The notes below the pieces were generated by a model, which was given only the letters and a program-made list of their open reading frames with translations, was not told the DNA's origin and did no database searches. A DNA stretch of 64,000 nt, taken from contig CANMDF010000002.1 of the NCBI GenBank assembly GCA_947496605.1, positions 248,001 through 312,000 of the forward strand, given 5' to 3'. This DNA is from an uncultured Paracoccaceae bacterium (GTDB taxonomy: Bacteria > Pseudomonadota > Alphaproteobacteria > Rhodobacterales > Rhodobacteraceae). Position 1 is the stretch's first letter, and every line of letters begins with the position of its first letter. Position numbers and translations under genes: made by a program. This document shows, piece by piece, positions 46,439 through 56,159 of the stretch.

Positions 46439-48136
46439 TTGATAAAAAGTGCTATTTGCAGAGCCGCGCTGGCCCTCTCATTGGTTGGCGCCGCACCCGT
46501 CGCAGCTGACCCTGACGCTGGTTCATATCTTGCCGCACGGCAGGCCATTCTGGCGCATGATTTCGCCGAAGCTGCCGGGCATTTCACCCAAGGGCTGCTT
46601 GCTGATCCGACGAACCCTTATTTGCTTGAAAACGGCATGACGTCTTTTGTGGCCTTGGGTCAGATCGAACGGGCCGTGCCGATCGCGCAGTTCATCGTGG
46701 ATCAAGGTTATGACAGCCAAGTTGCGCATTTGACGTTGATGATTTCGGACGCAAAGGCGGACCGCTGGACGGGTATCTTTAATGCGCTCGAGGCAGGGCG
46801 CAGCGTCGGGCCTTTGGTTGACGGGTTGGCGCAGGCTTGGGCGCATTTGGCACTGGGCGAGATGTCCGACGCCTTTGCAAGCTTTGATCAGGTGATCGAG
46901 GCCGATGGGATGTTGGTTTACGGGCAAACGCACAAAGCCTACGCTTTGGCATCCGTTGGTGATTTTGAAGGCGCGGAGGCGCTTTTGTCAGCGCAGGTGC
47001 CCGGTGGGATGCGCTACAGCCGCCAAAGTGCCATTGCGCATGCGCAAATCCTCAGCCAGCTGGGGCGCAACGAAGATGCGATCCTGATCATTGACGGTAT
47101 TTTTGGTGATCAACGCGACCCCGGGGTCGCCCAACTGCGCGAAATGCTCGCCGCTGATCAAGCGGTTGCATATGATGCGGTGCGCACCCCTACCCAGGGA
47201 TTGGCAGACCTGTTTCACGTCATCGCGGGCATCGTCCAAGGTGATGCGCCAACGCCGTTTACGTTGATGTATGCCCGGGCGTCGACCTACCTTTGGCCTG
47301 AGAATACGCCAGCCGTCCTGATGACCGCGCGTCTGCTCGAAGAATTAGAGCAATATGATCTGGCAAACGAAGTCTTTGCGACTGTTGCCGTCGATGACCC
47401 GTCATTTCACGCGGCTGAGCTGGGACGCGCCGAGGTGCTGCGTGCAGCTGACCGGCAAGATGCAGCAATCGAAGTGCTAGAGGCCCTCACCCGCAGTCAC
47501 CCTGACCTTCCCGCAGTTTATGCGACGAAGGGTGATACGCTACGCCAAGTCGAACGGTTTGATGAAGCTATCGTGACCTACACGCGGGCGCTCGAGCTGT
47601 ATTCAGATACAGATAGCGCCCGTTGGTTCGTGCACTACACCCGCGGCATCGCCAATCATAAGGTCGATAACTGGCCGGGTGCCGAAGCCGACTTTCGCGC
47701 GGCACTTGCGTTGCGTCCCGATCACCCGCAGATCCTGAATTACCTTGGTTATTCCTTGGTCGAGCGCGGCGAAAAGTTGAACGAGGCGCTGGAGATGATC
47801 GAAACAGCTGCTGCCGCGCGCCCTGATAATGGGGCCATCGTGGATAGCCTTGGGTGGGTCTATTTCCAAATGGGACGCTACGCCGAAGCGGTCGTGCATC
47901 TTGAACGTGCGGCGTCTTTGGAACCGGTCGACCCGGTGATCAACGACCATCTGGGTGATGCGTTTTGGGCTGTGGGCCGCGAAATTGAAGCGCGGTTTCA
48001 GTGGCAGCGTGCGCTGTCCTTTGACCCCATTGAGGAAGAAGCACTTCGTATTCGTGACAAGTTACAGCGTGGGTTAGATCTGGTGTTGGTCGATGAGGGG
48101 CTCGCCCCCATTCGGATTGCCAGTGGCGACGATTAA
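46439..48136 (+). CDS. Exported tetratricopeptide-repeat protein
   Basis: A 565-residue protein with a signal peptide (cleavage near PVAAD) and a chain of TPR-like helices; the clearest repeats lie in the C-terminal half (from about residue 340), such as FDEAIVTYTRALELYS and YAEAVVHLERAASLEP. TPR proteins of this size commonly scaffold envelope complexes; no partner is identified here. The start is a TTG at 46439 with AGAGGTG upstream. Its stop overlaps the start region of ispE. Confidence 0.85.
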   Translation: MIKSAICRAALALSLVGAAPVAADPDAGSYLAARQAILAHDFAEAAGHFTQGLLADPTNPYLLENGMTSFVALGQIERAVPIAQFIVDQGYDSQVAHLTLMISDAKADRWTGIFNALEAGRSVGPLVDGLAQAWAHLALGEMSDAFASFDQVIEADGMLVYGQTHKAYALASVGDFEGAEALLSAQVPGGMRYSRQSAIAHAQILSQLGRNEDAILIIDGIFGDQRDPGVAQLREMLAADQAVAYDAVRTPTQGLADLFHVIAGIVQGDAPTPFTLMYARASTYLWPENTPAVLMTARLLEELEQYDLANEVFATVAVDDPSFHAAELGRAEVLRAADRQDAAIEVLEALTRSHPDLPAVYATKGDTLRQVERFDEAIVTYTRALELYSDTDSARWFVHYTRGIANHKVDNWPGAEADFRAALALRPDHPQILNYLGYSLVERGEKLNEALEMIETAAAARPDNGAIVDSLGWVYFQMGRYAEAVVHLERAASLEPVDPVINDHLGDAFWAVGREIEARFQWQRALSFDPIEEEALRIRDKLQRGLDLVLVDEGLAPIRIASGDD

Positions 48137-48980
48137 AACCAGCGCCCCCGCCAAGGTTAATCTGACCTTGCATGTCACCGGGCAGAGGGATGACGGCTAT
48201 CACCTGTTGGATAGTCTGGTCGTCTTTGCGGATGTCGCCGATCAGATCAGCGCCAGCGTGGCCCCTGATTTGCGCATGACCGTGAGTGGGCCTTTCTCGA
48301 CCGGGGTCCCGACAGATCACACCAATCTGGTTATGCGTGCAGCCGAGGCATTGCGCACGGTGCGCGGAGTGCCAAAAGGTGCGGCACTCACGCTGGAAAA
48401 ACACTTGCCGCATGCGGCCGGCATCGGCAGTGGGTCGTCTGACGCCGCGGCAACCCTCAAGATGTTGGCAGAGCTTTGGCAGGTCGCCCCATTGCCTGCG
48501 ACAGCGCCAGAAGTGATCGCGTTGGGTGCGGATGTCCCTGTTTGTGTCGGTGCGCCGCAGCCCGTGCGGATGTCCGGAATTGGCGAAGTCTTGTCACCCG
48601 TTGCGCGCTTACCTGAATGTGCCCTCGTGCTTGTGCGCCCCCCCGTTGAGGTGCCGACCCAACAAGTCTTTAAAAGCATGACCACCAAGAACGGCAGCCC
48701 CATGTCAGAACTGCCCGAAGGGTTGGACTTTGACGCATTTGTGCGTTGGCTGGCGGCACAGCGCAACGATATGCAAGGCCCAGCCGAGGTCATTGCACCA
48801 CAGATCACCGAGGCGATCGGGAAACTCAGATCAATGCCTGCGGTCTCTTTGGCTGGTATGTCGGGATCGGGGGCCACTTGCTTTGGGTTGGTCAAAGATA
48901 TGGCGACGGCCCGTCATGTAGCGAGAATCGTGCAGGTGGCGAAAATGGATTGGTGGGTGGCACCCGCCGAACTGCTCTAA
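48123..48980 (+). CDS. ispE: 4-diphosphocytidyl-2-C-methyl-D-erythritol kinase
   Basis: A GHMP kinase of the MEP isoprenoid pathway. The start segment APAKVNLTLHVTGQRDDGYHLLD and the P-loop HAAGIGSGSSDAA near 94-106 are diagnostic. Start is taken as GTG at 48123, which gives the normal family N-terminus (285 residues); an ATG at 48093 would add ten non-family residues inside the TPR gene. No strong ribosome binding site; it probably relies on coupling to the TPR gene. Confidence 0.92.
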   Translation: MATIKTSAPAKVNLTLHVTGQRDDGYHLLDSLVVFADVADQISASVAPDLRMTVSGPFSTGVPTDHTNLVMRAAEALRTVRGVPKGAALTLEKHLPHAAGIGSGSSDAAATLKMLAELWQVAPLPATAPEVIALGADVPVCVGAPQPVRMSGIGEVLSPVARLPECALVLVRPPVEVPTQQVFKSMTTKNGSPMSELPEGLDFDAFVRWLAAQRNDMQGPAEVIAPQITEAIGKLRSMPAVSLAGMSGSGATCFGLVKDMATARHVARIVQVAKMDWWVAPAELL

Positions 48981-48985
48981 CGGTT

Positions 48986-49174
48986 TCAGGTTGGGTCCTG
49001 CGATCCGTCCATCCGTTTCCAAAGCAAACTCAGCAGCGTTTCACCTGCCAAAGGGTTCACACAGTCCGAGATCAGAAGCGGTGCGCCAAATGGCACTGGC
49101 GCAGGTAAGGGTACGCTTGCGCGTTCTTGACGGCTTACCTTTGGCATACTGTTGAAGTCGGTCGCATCGGTCAT
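48986..49174 (-). CDS. Small protein downstream of the HAD phosphatase
   Basis: A 62-residue, proline-rich frame starting 14 bases after the HAD stop. It lacks motifs and has only a weak ribosome binding site, so its reality is uncertain. It ends 5 bases from convergent ispE. Confidence 0.45.
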   Translation of the reverse strand: MTDATDFNSMPKVSRQERASVPLPAPVPFGAPLLISDCVNPLAGETLLSLLWKRMDGSQDPT

Positions 49175-49188
49175 TTGAGGAGCCTACC

Positions 49189-49836
49189 TTAGGTTGGTAA
49201 TTCCAGCAAATCGGCGACCTCTGCCATTGTCCAAACTTTGATCGCACCCGTGCCATCCAAGCGGGCAGGATCACCGTCAGCTACATACCCAAAGCAGCGC
49301 ACACCAGCCGCTTGCGCAGCGCGACAGCCAGAGGGCATATCGTCGATCATCACTGTTTGGGCGGGGGTGACACCTGCATCTTCCATGATCTTGAACAGCA
49401 TATCGGGGTTCGGCTTCGGCCCATATTGATGGCCTGAATACATGCGGCCCGTGAACTGATCCCAAAGACCGGAAGGCTGCAAGGTAATCTCCATTTTTGG
49501 CATCGGCCCGTTTGAGGCAATAGCAATCGCCACACCTTGCGCCTTCAAGCGATTGATCAGGTCCTCAACCCCCGCGATGACCGCGACGCCTTTGCGCAAG
49601 GCAGCAAATACCTCTGCATAGATCGCGTCCAACCACCCTTCGGGCAGGACAGCACCGCGCTTGGTCGCTTCGACACCAACGGATGCCATGGTGCCGCCGG
49701 AAAACAGCGTGATAATTTCATGTTCAGGAACGGTCAGTCCGCACCGGCCTAGAAACCCAGCTATGATCTCATTGGTCACGGCTTCTGTGTCGACCAACAC
49801 GCCGTCGCAATCAAAGATCACCAACTTAACCGTCAT
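49189..49836 (-). CDS. HAD-family phosphatase (beta-PGM-like)
   Basis: A 215-residue HAD subclass-IA hydrolase: nucleophile motif FDCDGVLVDTE near 8-18, Ser motif ASNGPMPK near 108, and IDDMPSGCRAA near 164. The family includes sugar- and glycolate-phosphatases; the substrate is not evident. Its start overlaps the rsmD stop by 11 bases, so both are on one leftward transcript with the flavoprotein gene. Confidence 0.9.
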   Translation of the reverse strand: MTVKLVIFDCDGVLVDTEAVTNEIIAGFLGRCGLTVPEHEIITLFSGGTMASVGVEATKRGAVLPEGWLDAIYAEVFAALRKGVAVIAGVEDLINRLKAQGVAIAIASNGPMPKMEITLQPSGLWDQFTGRMYSGHQYGPKPNPDMLFKIMEDAGVTPAQTVMIDDMPSGCRAAQAAGVRCFGYVADGDPARLDGTGAIKVWTMAEVADLLELPT

Positions 49837-50383
49837 GGCGCAGAAAACTTACCCAGGTGTCGCCATAACGACGCTGATCCAAACTGGTAAAGCCGGGTGG
49901 TGCGATTTGGGCGCGGCTTTCCTCCCAAACGATCAGCGCGTCAGGGGCAAGCCACCCCGTAGCCTGCGCAGCAGCCAATGCTTTGCCACCCAATTCCAAC
50001 CCGTATGGGGGATCAAGAAATACCAAATCGCAGGGGTCACCTTGCGGTAGCTTACCGGCGTCCGTGCCCAGCACTGTGATGTCGTCTTGCCTGCGCAGCT
50101 TTGCGATATTCTCGCGGATCAGCTTTTGCGCCACGCGCCCATTGTCAACGAAAGTGACATGCGCGGCCCCACGCGACAATGCCTCTAGCCCCAGCGCACC
50201 CGTTCCGGCAAACAAGTCCAAGACACGGGCCCCATTGATTGGATCTCCAAAGCGGCCCCCTTGCAGCACGTTGAACAGGCTTTCACGTACGCGATCCGTC
50301 GTTGGGCGCAGATGCGCGCCAGCATCGCCCTTGCCAACCGCGGCCAGCGCGGTGCCGCGATGGGTGCCACCAATGATCCTCAC
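49826..50383 (-). CDS. rsmD: 16S rRNA G966 N2-methyltransferase
   Basis: A 185-residue SAM-dependent methyltransferase for G966 of 16S rRNA. SAM motif VLDLFAGTGALGLEALSRGA near 53-72 and catalytic-type LDPPYG near 122. The N-terminus MRIIGGTHRG is typical. Overlaps the flavoprotein gene by 4 bases at its start and the HAD gene at its end. Confidence 0.95.
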   Translation of the reverse strand: MRIIGGTHRGTALAAVGKGDAGAHLRPTTDRVRESLFNVLQGGRFGDPINGARVLDLFAGTGALGLEALSRGAAHVTFVDNGRVAQKLIRENIAKLRRQDDITVLGTDAGKLPQGDPCDLVFLDPPYGLELGGKALAAAQATGWLAPDALIVWEESRAQIAPPGFTSLDQRRYGDTWVSFLRHDG

Positions 50384-51594
50384 GGTTTCAGTAGCGCTTT
50401 CATGTCAGTAGCAGGGTCAGTAATGACAGCGGGATCAGGACTGCGGCTTGCCTCGATCAAGCGCTTACCAATCATGTAATTACGTGGATCATTCATCGCA
50501 TCAACGGCCAACAATGTCGGGCCTTCATAATACCAGTTGGATTGCACACCGGGGGCATCGCCCATGCGGACATACACATCAGTGTAACCGGTATTCAGCC
50601 CCGCAATCTGCAACTTGCAATCATACTGATCTGACCAGAACCAAGGCTTTGGCTGATAGGGTTGATCACCGCCTGCGATATTCACGGCAATGGCCTCAGC
50701 CTGATCAATCGCATTACCTACACTTTCGATGCGGATTGTCTGGCCGTTGAACAGGGCCGATGCACAGTCCCCCGCTGCCCAAATATGCGGGTCAGAGGTA
50801 CGGCCATGGCTGTCCGTGGTGATCCCGTTACCCACATCAATCCCCGCGCTTTCCGCCAAAATAGCAGCAGGCGTGATACCCACACCCACAACGGCGAAGT
50901 CAATCGCAAGCGCGGTGCCGTCGGTTAAAATCGCGCCAGTGACATGGTCGTCACCCAACAGACGATCAAGGCCCACACCTTCGCGAATATCGACACCATG
51001 TGATTGATGAAGGGCGCGGAAGTAGTCTGAGGTTTCAGGCGCCGCAACACGCTGCAAGATGCGGTCAGCCATCTCAACCAATGTGACCTGCAGTCCCAAT
51101 TTAGATGCCACGGCTGCGGCCTCAAGCCCGATATATCCGCCACCAATTATCAAAACACGCTTGCCGGCAGTGAATTCCGGGGCCATCGCGTCAGCGTCGC
51201 TGAGGTCACGAACAGCAAACACACCGTCCAACATTCCGCCGATTGCAGCAGGCAGCATGCGCGGATGTGCGCCGGTTGTGATGGCCAACTCATCATAAGC
51301 CAGGGTTTCACTATCGCTCAGGGTGATGGTCATTGTGGCACTGTCGATCCCGGTAACACGGGTGTCTAAACGCAAGGAAATGTCCTGATCGGCATAGAAT
51401 TCGGCAGGGCGCAGATACAACCGCTCTTCGGCCATTTCGCCAAGTAAATAAGCTTTTGACAGTGGCGGACGCTGATACGGCGGGACCTTTTCGGCGCCAA
51501 TCAAAGTGATCTCACCTTCAAAACCGACAGCGCGCAATTTCGCGACAAGCGATGCACCTGCTTGGCCTGCACCGACGACGACAACATGGGTCAT
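50380..51594 (-). CDS. Ferredoxin/rubredoxin reductase-like flavoprotein
   Basis: A 404-residue FAD/NAD-dependent reductase with FAD motif GAGQAGASL near 8-16, NAD motif LIIGGGYIGLEAA near 149-161 and the second FAD segment WAAGDCASA near 274. The C-terminal ~85 residues are the reductase domain of ferredoxin-reductase-type oxygenase partners. Which electron carrier it reduces is unknown. It is divergent from the peroxiredoxin gene by ~92 bases. Confidence 0.9.
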   Translation of the reverse strand: MTHVVVVGAGQAGASLVAKLRAVGFEGEITLIGAEKVPPYQRPPLSKAYLLGEMAEERLYLRPAEFYADQDISLRLDTRVTGIDSATMTITLSDSETLAYDELAITTGAHPRMLPAAIGGMLDGVFAVRDLSDADAMAPEFTAGKRVLIIGGGYIGLEAAAVASKLGLQVTLVEMADRILQRVAAPETSDYFRALHQSHGVDIREGVGLDRLLGDDHVTGAILTDGTALAIDFAVVGVGITPAAILAESAGIDVGNGITTDSHGRTSDPHIWAAGDCASALFNGQTIRIESVGNAIDQAEAIAVNIAGGDQPYQPKPWFWSDQYDCKLQIAGLNTGYTDVYVRMGDAPGVQSNWYYEGPTLLAVDAMNDPRNYMIGKRLIEASRSPDPAVITDPATDMKALLKP

Positions 51595-51686
51595 GCGCGT
51601 TTACCTTTCCGTTCCTCTGGTACTTGTTCGTGCAAACTCTATATGTGAAGCGACTGCAGAAACAATTGCGAACAGGGGCGACGGAT

Positions 51687-52178
51687 ATGACAATTAAGAC
51701 AGGCGACACTTTGCCAAATGCGACATTGCTTGTGATGGGCGACGATGGACCTAAGAAAGTCCTGCTATCGGACAAGCTCGAGGACCGCAAAGTTGTGATT
51801 TTTGGATTGCCCGGCGCGTATACTGGGACGTGCTCAACAGCACATGTGCCCAGCTTTATGGTGACCTACAACGACTTCAAAGAAAAAGGCGTGGATGAAA
51901 TCATCTGCATCGCTGTCAACGATCCATTCGTGATGCAGGCTTGGGGCGAAAGCACGAGTGCAACGGATGCAGGGATCACAATGCTGGCCGACGCCGAAAG
52001 CGAATTTACAACCAAGATCGGGATGAACTTCAGCGCTTCAGCCGTGGGGTTTGTTGAACGTTCCAAGCGGTATTCCATGCTTGTCGACAACGGCGAGGTG
52101 AAAATCCTCAACGAAGAACTCAGCCCCGGGGAATGCGAGATCTCGGCAGGTGAGACGTTGCTGGCCGCGATGGATTAA
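51687..52178 (+). CDS. Peroxiredoxin, Prx5-like
   Basis: A 163-residue peroxiredoxin of the Prx5/AhpC-TSA type that reduces peroxides. The peroxidatic Cys49 is in the signature PGAYTGTCSTAHVP. The start at 51687 gives the usual family N-terminus; an upstream in-frame extension has no ribosome binding site. A terminator follows the stop. The divergent reductase-like gene may share its control region. Confidence 0.93.
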   Translation: MTIKTGDTLPNATLLVMGDDGPKKVLLSDKLEDRKVVIFGLPGAYTGTCSTAHVPSFMVTYNDFKEKGVDEIICIAVNDPFVMQAWGESTSATDAGITMLADAESEFTTKIGMNFSASAVGFVERSKRYSMLVDNGEVKILNEELSPGECEISAGETLLAAMD

Positions 52179-52205
52179 ACGCGCAAAATCATGTGAGACA
52201 CAAAG

Positions 52206-52236
52206 GACCCGGTCAAACGACCGGGTCTATTTGTTT
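52206..52236 (+). terminator. Terminator of the peroxiredoxin gene
   Basis: GACCCGGTC and GACCGGGTC form a 9-bp stem with an AAAC loop, followed by a T-rich tail, 27 bases after the stop. Confidence 0.85.
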
Positions 52237-52252
52237 GAATGACATGTGTGAC

Positions 52253-52281
52253 CAAAAGAAAAGGCGGCTCAAAGAACCGCC
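52253..52281 (-). terminator. Terminator of the VPLPA-CTERM gene
   Basis: Minus-strand hairpin GGCGGTTC/GAGCCGCC (8 bp with one G-T pair) followed by TTTTCTTTTG. It faces the peroxiredoxin terminator across a short spacer. Confidence 0.8.
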
Positions 52282-52312
52282 CAATCAACATATTCACTAA
52301 GAACCGGAGAGT

Positions 52313-52918
52313 TTAGACTTTCGTCTTGCGCCGCATCGCGCCAAATGCGCCAAGGCCTGCAAGCAAAAGCAGCGATGATGCTGGTAACGGAACTGCTGCG
52401 ACGGCAATAGCGTCGATATCAAATCCATCACGGTTGCCTGACAGGTTGGACGCATCGCTGACGAACAAGCTGTCGAAGACACCTGCGAACTCAGTCTCAA
52501 TTCTCCAACGGTCGATCCCGTCGCCGACACCATCAACATTAACGACAGAGCCAAACTGCATTGCGTTGGTAACTGAGTTAAAGAGCTTAAACGTCAGCTG
52601 CTCGACATAGCTTTGATTGTTTGTGCTTCCGCCGGTTACTTCCCAAATCGTCATTGGGCCCGTGAAGAAGCCGCCAAAAGAGTACTCAAGCTCTTCAAAG
52701 TTGGCAGTCGAAGTAAAGCCACCTGCGCTGAAAGAACCGCCCACGTCCTCTGCACCCAAAGAATTACAGATGTCTGCACGATCAGTATTCTGAACGCCAA
52801 CATTACAGGTCACACTACCAGCTGTCACAGATTGTGCATAGATGGTCGCAGCATTTGCAGTCGTTGCGAAAAATCCAATCGCAGCCGCCATAAGTGCAGA
52901 TTTCATGATTGTAGACAT
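52313..52918 (-). CDS. VPLPA-CTERM sorting-signal protein
   Basis: A 201-residue secreted protein with a signal peptide (~1-23, ANAAT) and a C-terminal sorting signal: VPLPASS, a hydrophobic helix and a basic MRRKTKV end. Such tails are cut and anchored or exported by a dedicated exosortase, which is not in this window. The mature part has several acidic and aromatic residues and two or more Cys. Start at 52918 follows AGGGA; the ATG at 52906 is an alternative. It has its own terminator. Confidence 0.88.
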   Translation of the reverse strand: MSTIMKSALMAAAIGFFATTANAATIYAQSVTAGSVTCNVGVQNTDRADICNSLGAEDVGGSFSAGGFTSTANFEELEYSFGGFFTGPMTIWEVTGGSTNNQSYVEQLTFKLFNSVTNAMQFGSVVNVDGVGDGIDRWRIETEFAGVFDSLFVSDASNLSGNRDGFDIDAIAVAAVPLPASSLLLLAGLGAFGAMRRKTKV

Positions 52919-53056
52919 CTCAAATTCCCTCGTTAACAAGACGTACTAATAAAACAGCGCGAATATGAATTTTCGCTGAGTGTTAATTATCGGTGCCATT
53001 CGCAAGACGCTTTTTCAAACCATCTGGCGTTGGTTGCCTGATGAATTCTTCGAATT

Positions 53057-53917
53057 CTACCCTTGCACTTGCACAACAGTCCGTGTCGGGAACGGAATAT
53101 CTACACCAGCCGCATCCAGCGCCTCTTTCACCTGCCGCTTCATATCGGCTTGATAGGCGAAATAGTCGCCGCTTTTGCACCAAACGCGTACCAGAAAATC
53201 AACCGAGCTGGCGTTCAAGTTGTTGACCTGAATAAACGGCGCGGGCTCGGTCATTGAACGGGGATCGGCCATGATCGTATCGCGGATCGTGTCTTCGGCA
53301 AGTTTCAGATTAGCACCATACCCCACACCGAATTCCCATTCAGCGCGACGGGTATCATAGCTGGAATAATTGATGATCGTATTGCCCCACACCTGAGAGT
53401 TGGGAATGATGATCTGCACGTTACTGACTGCTGCCAGTTCGGTGTAGTTGAGTGTGATATCCTTGACCGTGCCCATCTGACCATTCACCTCAACAAAATC
53501 ACTGATCTTGATCGGGCGAAAAAATACGATCATCACGCCCGCGGCCACATTCGACAGCGTGCCTTGCAAGGCCAGACCAATCGCCAGACCCGCAGCACCG
53601 ATGACCGCGACAAAGGACGTGGTCTGCACGCCAAATGTGTTGAGCACGAAAAGAAACGCAAAACCAATAACGACATAACGTGAAATATTGCCCAAAAAGT
53701 TGAACAACGTGATGTCGAGGTGGGCATGTTTGCCGCCAAGCGACGTTATTCTGCGCCGCACCCAGCCACCGATGACAAAACCCACAAACAGAATCGCGAT
53801 CGCCGCCAGTACATTGCCCGCAGCAGATGCCAAAAATTCTAGCGTCAAAAGATCAGCGATAGATTTGCCATCCCAAATCACAGTATTCAAAAAAGCGTCC
53901 AATTTAGCCCCCGGCAA
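53057..53917 (-). CDS. mscS: Small-conductance mechanosensitive channel (MscS)
   Basis: A 286-residue MscS-family channel that opens under membrane tension to release solutes on osmotic downshock. Three hydrophobic helices are followed by the pore-lining segment [18 protein letters not shown] near 110-128 and the cytoplasmic beta domain ([11 protein letters not shown] near 134). Start is uncertain: TTG at 53917 overlaps the phhB end, while a TTG at 53902, after GGGGG, is equally likely. Confidence 0.9.
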   Translation of the reverse strand: MPGAKLDAFLNTVIWDGKSIADLLTLEFLASAAGNVLAAIAILFVGFVIGGWVRRRITSLGGKHAHLDITLFNFLGNISRYVVIGFAFLFVLNTFGVQTTSFVAVIGAAGLAIGLALQGTLSNVAAGVMIVFFRPIKISDFVEVNGQMGTVKDITLNYTELAAVSNVQIIIPNSQVWGNTIINYSSYDTRRAEWEFGVGYGANLKLAEDTIRDTIMADPRSMTEPAPFIQVNNLNASSVDFLVRVWCKSGDYFAYQADMKRQVKEALDAAGVDIPFPTRTVVQVQG

Positions 53918-54194
53918 GTTTGTCCAGTATCGCGCCCAGCTGCGCGTCGAGCGCGCTTAGGCCACCTGAGTCATGCGTCGTCAAGGTCACTTCGACGGTC
54001 TTATAGACGTTTGACCATTCGGGGTGATGGTTCAGCTTTTCGGCATGGATTGCCGCACGGGTCATAAAACCAAAAGCCTCAACGAAATTGGCAAAGATAA
54101 ACTTTTTGTAGATCGCTTCGCGCCCATCGACCAAGGTCCAACCGTTCCTCAGCAGCGGGTCGATTTGTGTCATGTCAGTCAATTTCTCGGTCAT
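53904..54194 (-). CDS. phhB: Pterin-4a-carbinolamine dehydratase
   Basis: A 96-residue dehydratase that recycles the pterin cofactor after aromatic amino-acid hydroxylation. The catalytic-type [10 protein letters not shown] and [12 protein letters not shown] motifs are present. No phenylalanine hydroxylase gene is visible here. It overlaps the FemAB-like gene by 4 bases at its start and mscS at its end. Confidence 0.92.
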   Translation of the reverse strand: MTEKLTDMTQIDPLLRNGWTLVDGREAIYKKFIFANFVEAFGFMTRAAIHAEKLNHHPEWSNVYKTVEVTLTTHDSGGLSALDAQLGAILDKLAGG

Positions 54195-55375
54195 TGGTGG
54201 TCCTCCATATCGGTTTTGCGGAACGGGCCATAGCTGGTCAGCACTTCGATCTCATTGTCGATGGCATCACGCTCGGCCTCGAGGTAGTTCTCAACCGCAC
54301 TTTTGAACCCAGCATCACCAAACCAGTGCAACGAGTGGGTGGCGACAGGCAGATACCCGCGGGCTAGTTTGTGCTCGCCCTGCGCACCGGCTTCAACCTT
54401 GGCCAATCCGTGCCGGATGGCATAGTCGATGGCGCGGTAATAGCAGACCTCAAAGTGTAGGCAGGGGTGATGTTCGGTGCAGCCCCAATAGCGGCCGTAA
54501 AGCGTGTCGCGTCCGATGAAATTAAGCGCACCCGCAACAGGCCGCCCATCACGGATCGCCAGCACCATCAACATATCGTCGCGGAGCGTCTGGTGGGCAA
54601 AGTGGAAAAAGTTCCGCGTCAGGTATGGCGTGCCCCATTTGCGGTTGCCGGTGTCTTGGTAGAATACCCAAAACGCATCCCAATGGGCCTCTGTAATCTG
54701 ATCCCCTGTCAGCTCAACAATCTCGCCACCAAAATCATTCGCCTGCGCCCGTTCCTTACGCATGTTCTTGCGCTTGCGACTGGAAAGTGACCCAAGGAAC
54801 GCGTCAAAATCCGCATAGTCATCATTGACCCAATGAAACTGCTGGCCAATGCGGGTAAGCAGGCCCATTTCGGCCCCCGCAATTGCTTCGGCCTCGGTGC
54901 AGAACGTGGCGTGGATCGACGACACTTCGTTATCCGCCGCAATCTGAACAGCCCCTTGGATCAAGGCAGACATACCATTCACTTCATGTCCTGGCTTGGT
55001 CAGAAACCGCCGGCCCGTCGCAGGGGTAAAGGGCACCGCAATTTGTAGCTTGGGGTAATAGCGCCCACCTGCGTTTTCATAGGCATGGGCCCAGTTGTGG
55101 TCAAAGATGTATTCGCCTTGCGAGTGCCCTTTGGCATAAAGCGGCGCGACGGCGATCAGCGTATCGTCTTGTTTGGCGGCCAGATAACGCGGCTGCCAGC
55201 CTGTGCCGGGGCCAACGGATCCGCTGTCTTCTAAAGCTTTCAAGAACCGATGGGTTGTAAACGGATCAGTGGGACGCCCATCTGCAGCCTCAGGACAAGC
55301 ACAGGCATCCCAATCGGACGCCTCAATCGCGTTGATGCTAGGGTGGGCTGTGATCTCAATGGGTGCGTCAGTCAT
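54191..55375 (-). CDS. FemAB-like peptidoglycan-related protein (PF04339)
   Basis: A 394-residue protein of the DUF482/FemAB_like acyltransferase fold, two tandem GNAT-like halves. Typical segments are [18 protein letters not shown] near 113-130 and [14 protein letters not shown] near 345. FemAB relatives add amino acids to peptidoglycan or tRNA-derived substrates; the activity of this group is not established. Start at 55375 (MTDAPIE). The gene heads the leftward transcript with phhB and mscS. Confidence 0.85.
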   Translation of the reverse strand: MTDAPIEITAHPSINAIEASDWDACACPEAADGRPTDPFTTHRFLKALEDSGSVGPGTGWQPRYLAAKQDDTLIAVAPLYAKGHSQGEYIFDHNWAHAYENAGGRYYPKLQIAVPFTPATGRRFLTKPGHEVNGMSALIQGAVQIAADNEVSSIHATFCTEAEAIAGAEMGLLTRIGQQFHWVNDDYADFDAFLGSLSSRKRKNMRKERAQANDFGGEIVELTGDQITEAHWDAFWVFYQDTGNRKWGTPYLTRNFFHFAHQTLRDDMLMVLAIRDGRPVAGALNFIGRDTLYGRYWGCTEHHPCLHFEVCYYRAIDYAIRHGLAKVEAGAQGEHKLARGYLPVATHSLHWFGDAGFKSAVENYLEAERDAIDNEIEVLTSYGPFRKTDMEDHQ

Positions 55376-55406
55376 AGAGTGCAACTTGGGCGCACAGGCG
55401 GCGGCG

Positions 55407-56159
55407 TCAAGCCAAGTAGCCCTCGAATGTGACATTATCGACAATACGGCGGGCGTCTGCCTCGGCCTTAGCCGACCGGATAGTCCAGGTGAATATATGC
55501 GCACCTTGGTCTTTCAAGGTCGCAACACGGGGGCGGTCCAGATCTGTGGATTCGTGACTGATAAAACATGCACCTACGCGGTCGTAATCGGGGATTTCGC
55601 GTAGCGTGTCGCGGGTGGCCTCGGGGACCTCGGGCCAGAACATACCCTCATAGCTGGAGGTCGTGATACCACGCGGCAGATGCGGGGCGAATTCAGCGCA
55701 TTTCGCAACGGCATGAGGATTAAATGACATCAGCGCGACATCGCCTTTATACCCTTCAAGCGCTACGCAAGTTGCCTGTTCCAGCAGACCAACATTTGGA
55801 CCCATCTCGCCATCCTGATCCTTAATCTCGATCAACAATGGGACCTTGCCGGCAACCATTTCCAAAACCGCCTCAAGCGACGGGATCATTCCACCATCAT
55901 CGGTCAACGGGATCGCCTCTAGTTCGGCGCGGCTGCGGTCGCGCACGCGGCCTGTCTCAGCGGTCAGGCGATCCAGTAGATCATCATGGAACACCATCGC
56001 ATGCCCGTCGCTGGTCAATTGGACATCAATCTCAATGCCATAGCCTGCATCCAAAGCGGCCTGAATGGACTTTACACTGTTCTCTACCCGGCCCGCTTTG
56101 CGGTCATGCAAAGCACGGTGTGTGATGGGGCGGGCAAAGAAAGAGGCGGGCAGGGTCAT
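55407..56159 (-). CDS. Glycerophosphodiester phosphodiesterase
   Basis: A 250-residue GDPD enzyme that releases glycerol 3-phosphate from phospholipid head-group diesters. Signature: the start THRALHDR with catalytic His, ENS near 29, the metal-binding EIDVQLTSDG near 42-51 and VFHDD near 56. No signal peptide, so it is cytoplasmic. It overlaps ridA by 4 bases at its start. Confidence 0.92.
   Translation of the reverse strand: MTLPASFFARPITHRALHDRKAGRVENSVKSIQAALDAGYGIEIDVQLTSDGHAMVFHDDLLDRLTAETGRVRDRSRAELEAIPLTDDGGMIPSLEAVLEMVAGKVPLLIEIKDQDGEMGPNVGLLEQATCVALEGYKGDVALMSFNPHAVAKCAEFAPHLPRGITTSSYEGMFWPEVPEATRDTLREIPDYDRVGACFISHESTDLDRPRVATLKDQGAHIFTWTIRSAKAEADARRIVDNVTFEGYLA

Noticed and set aside
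46257..46442. 61-codon frame upstream of the TPR gene
   Set aside because: GTG start without a ribosome binding site, no family composition, and it runs into the TPR start.
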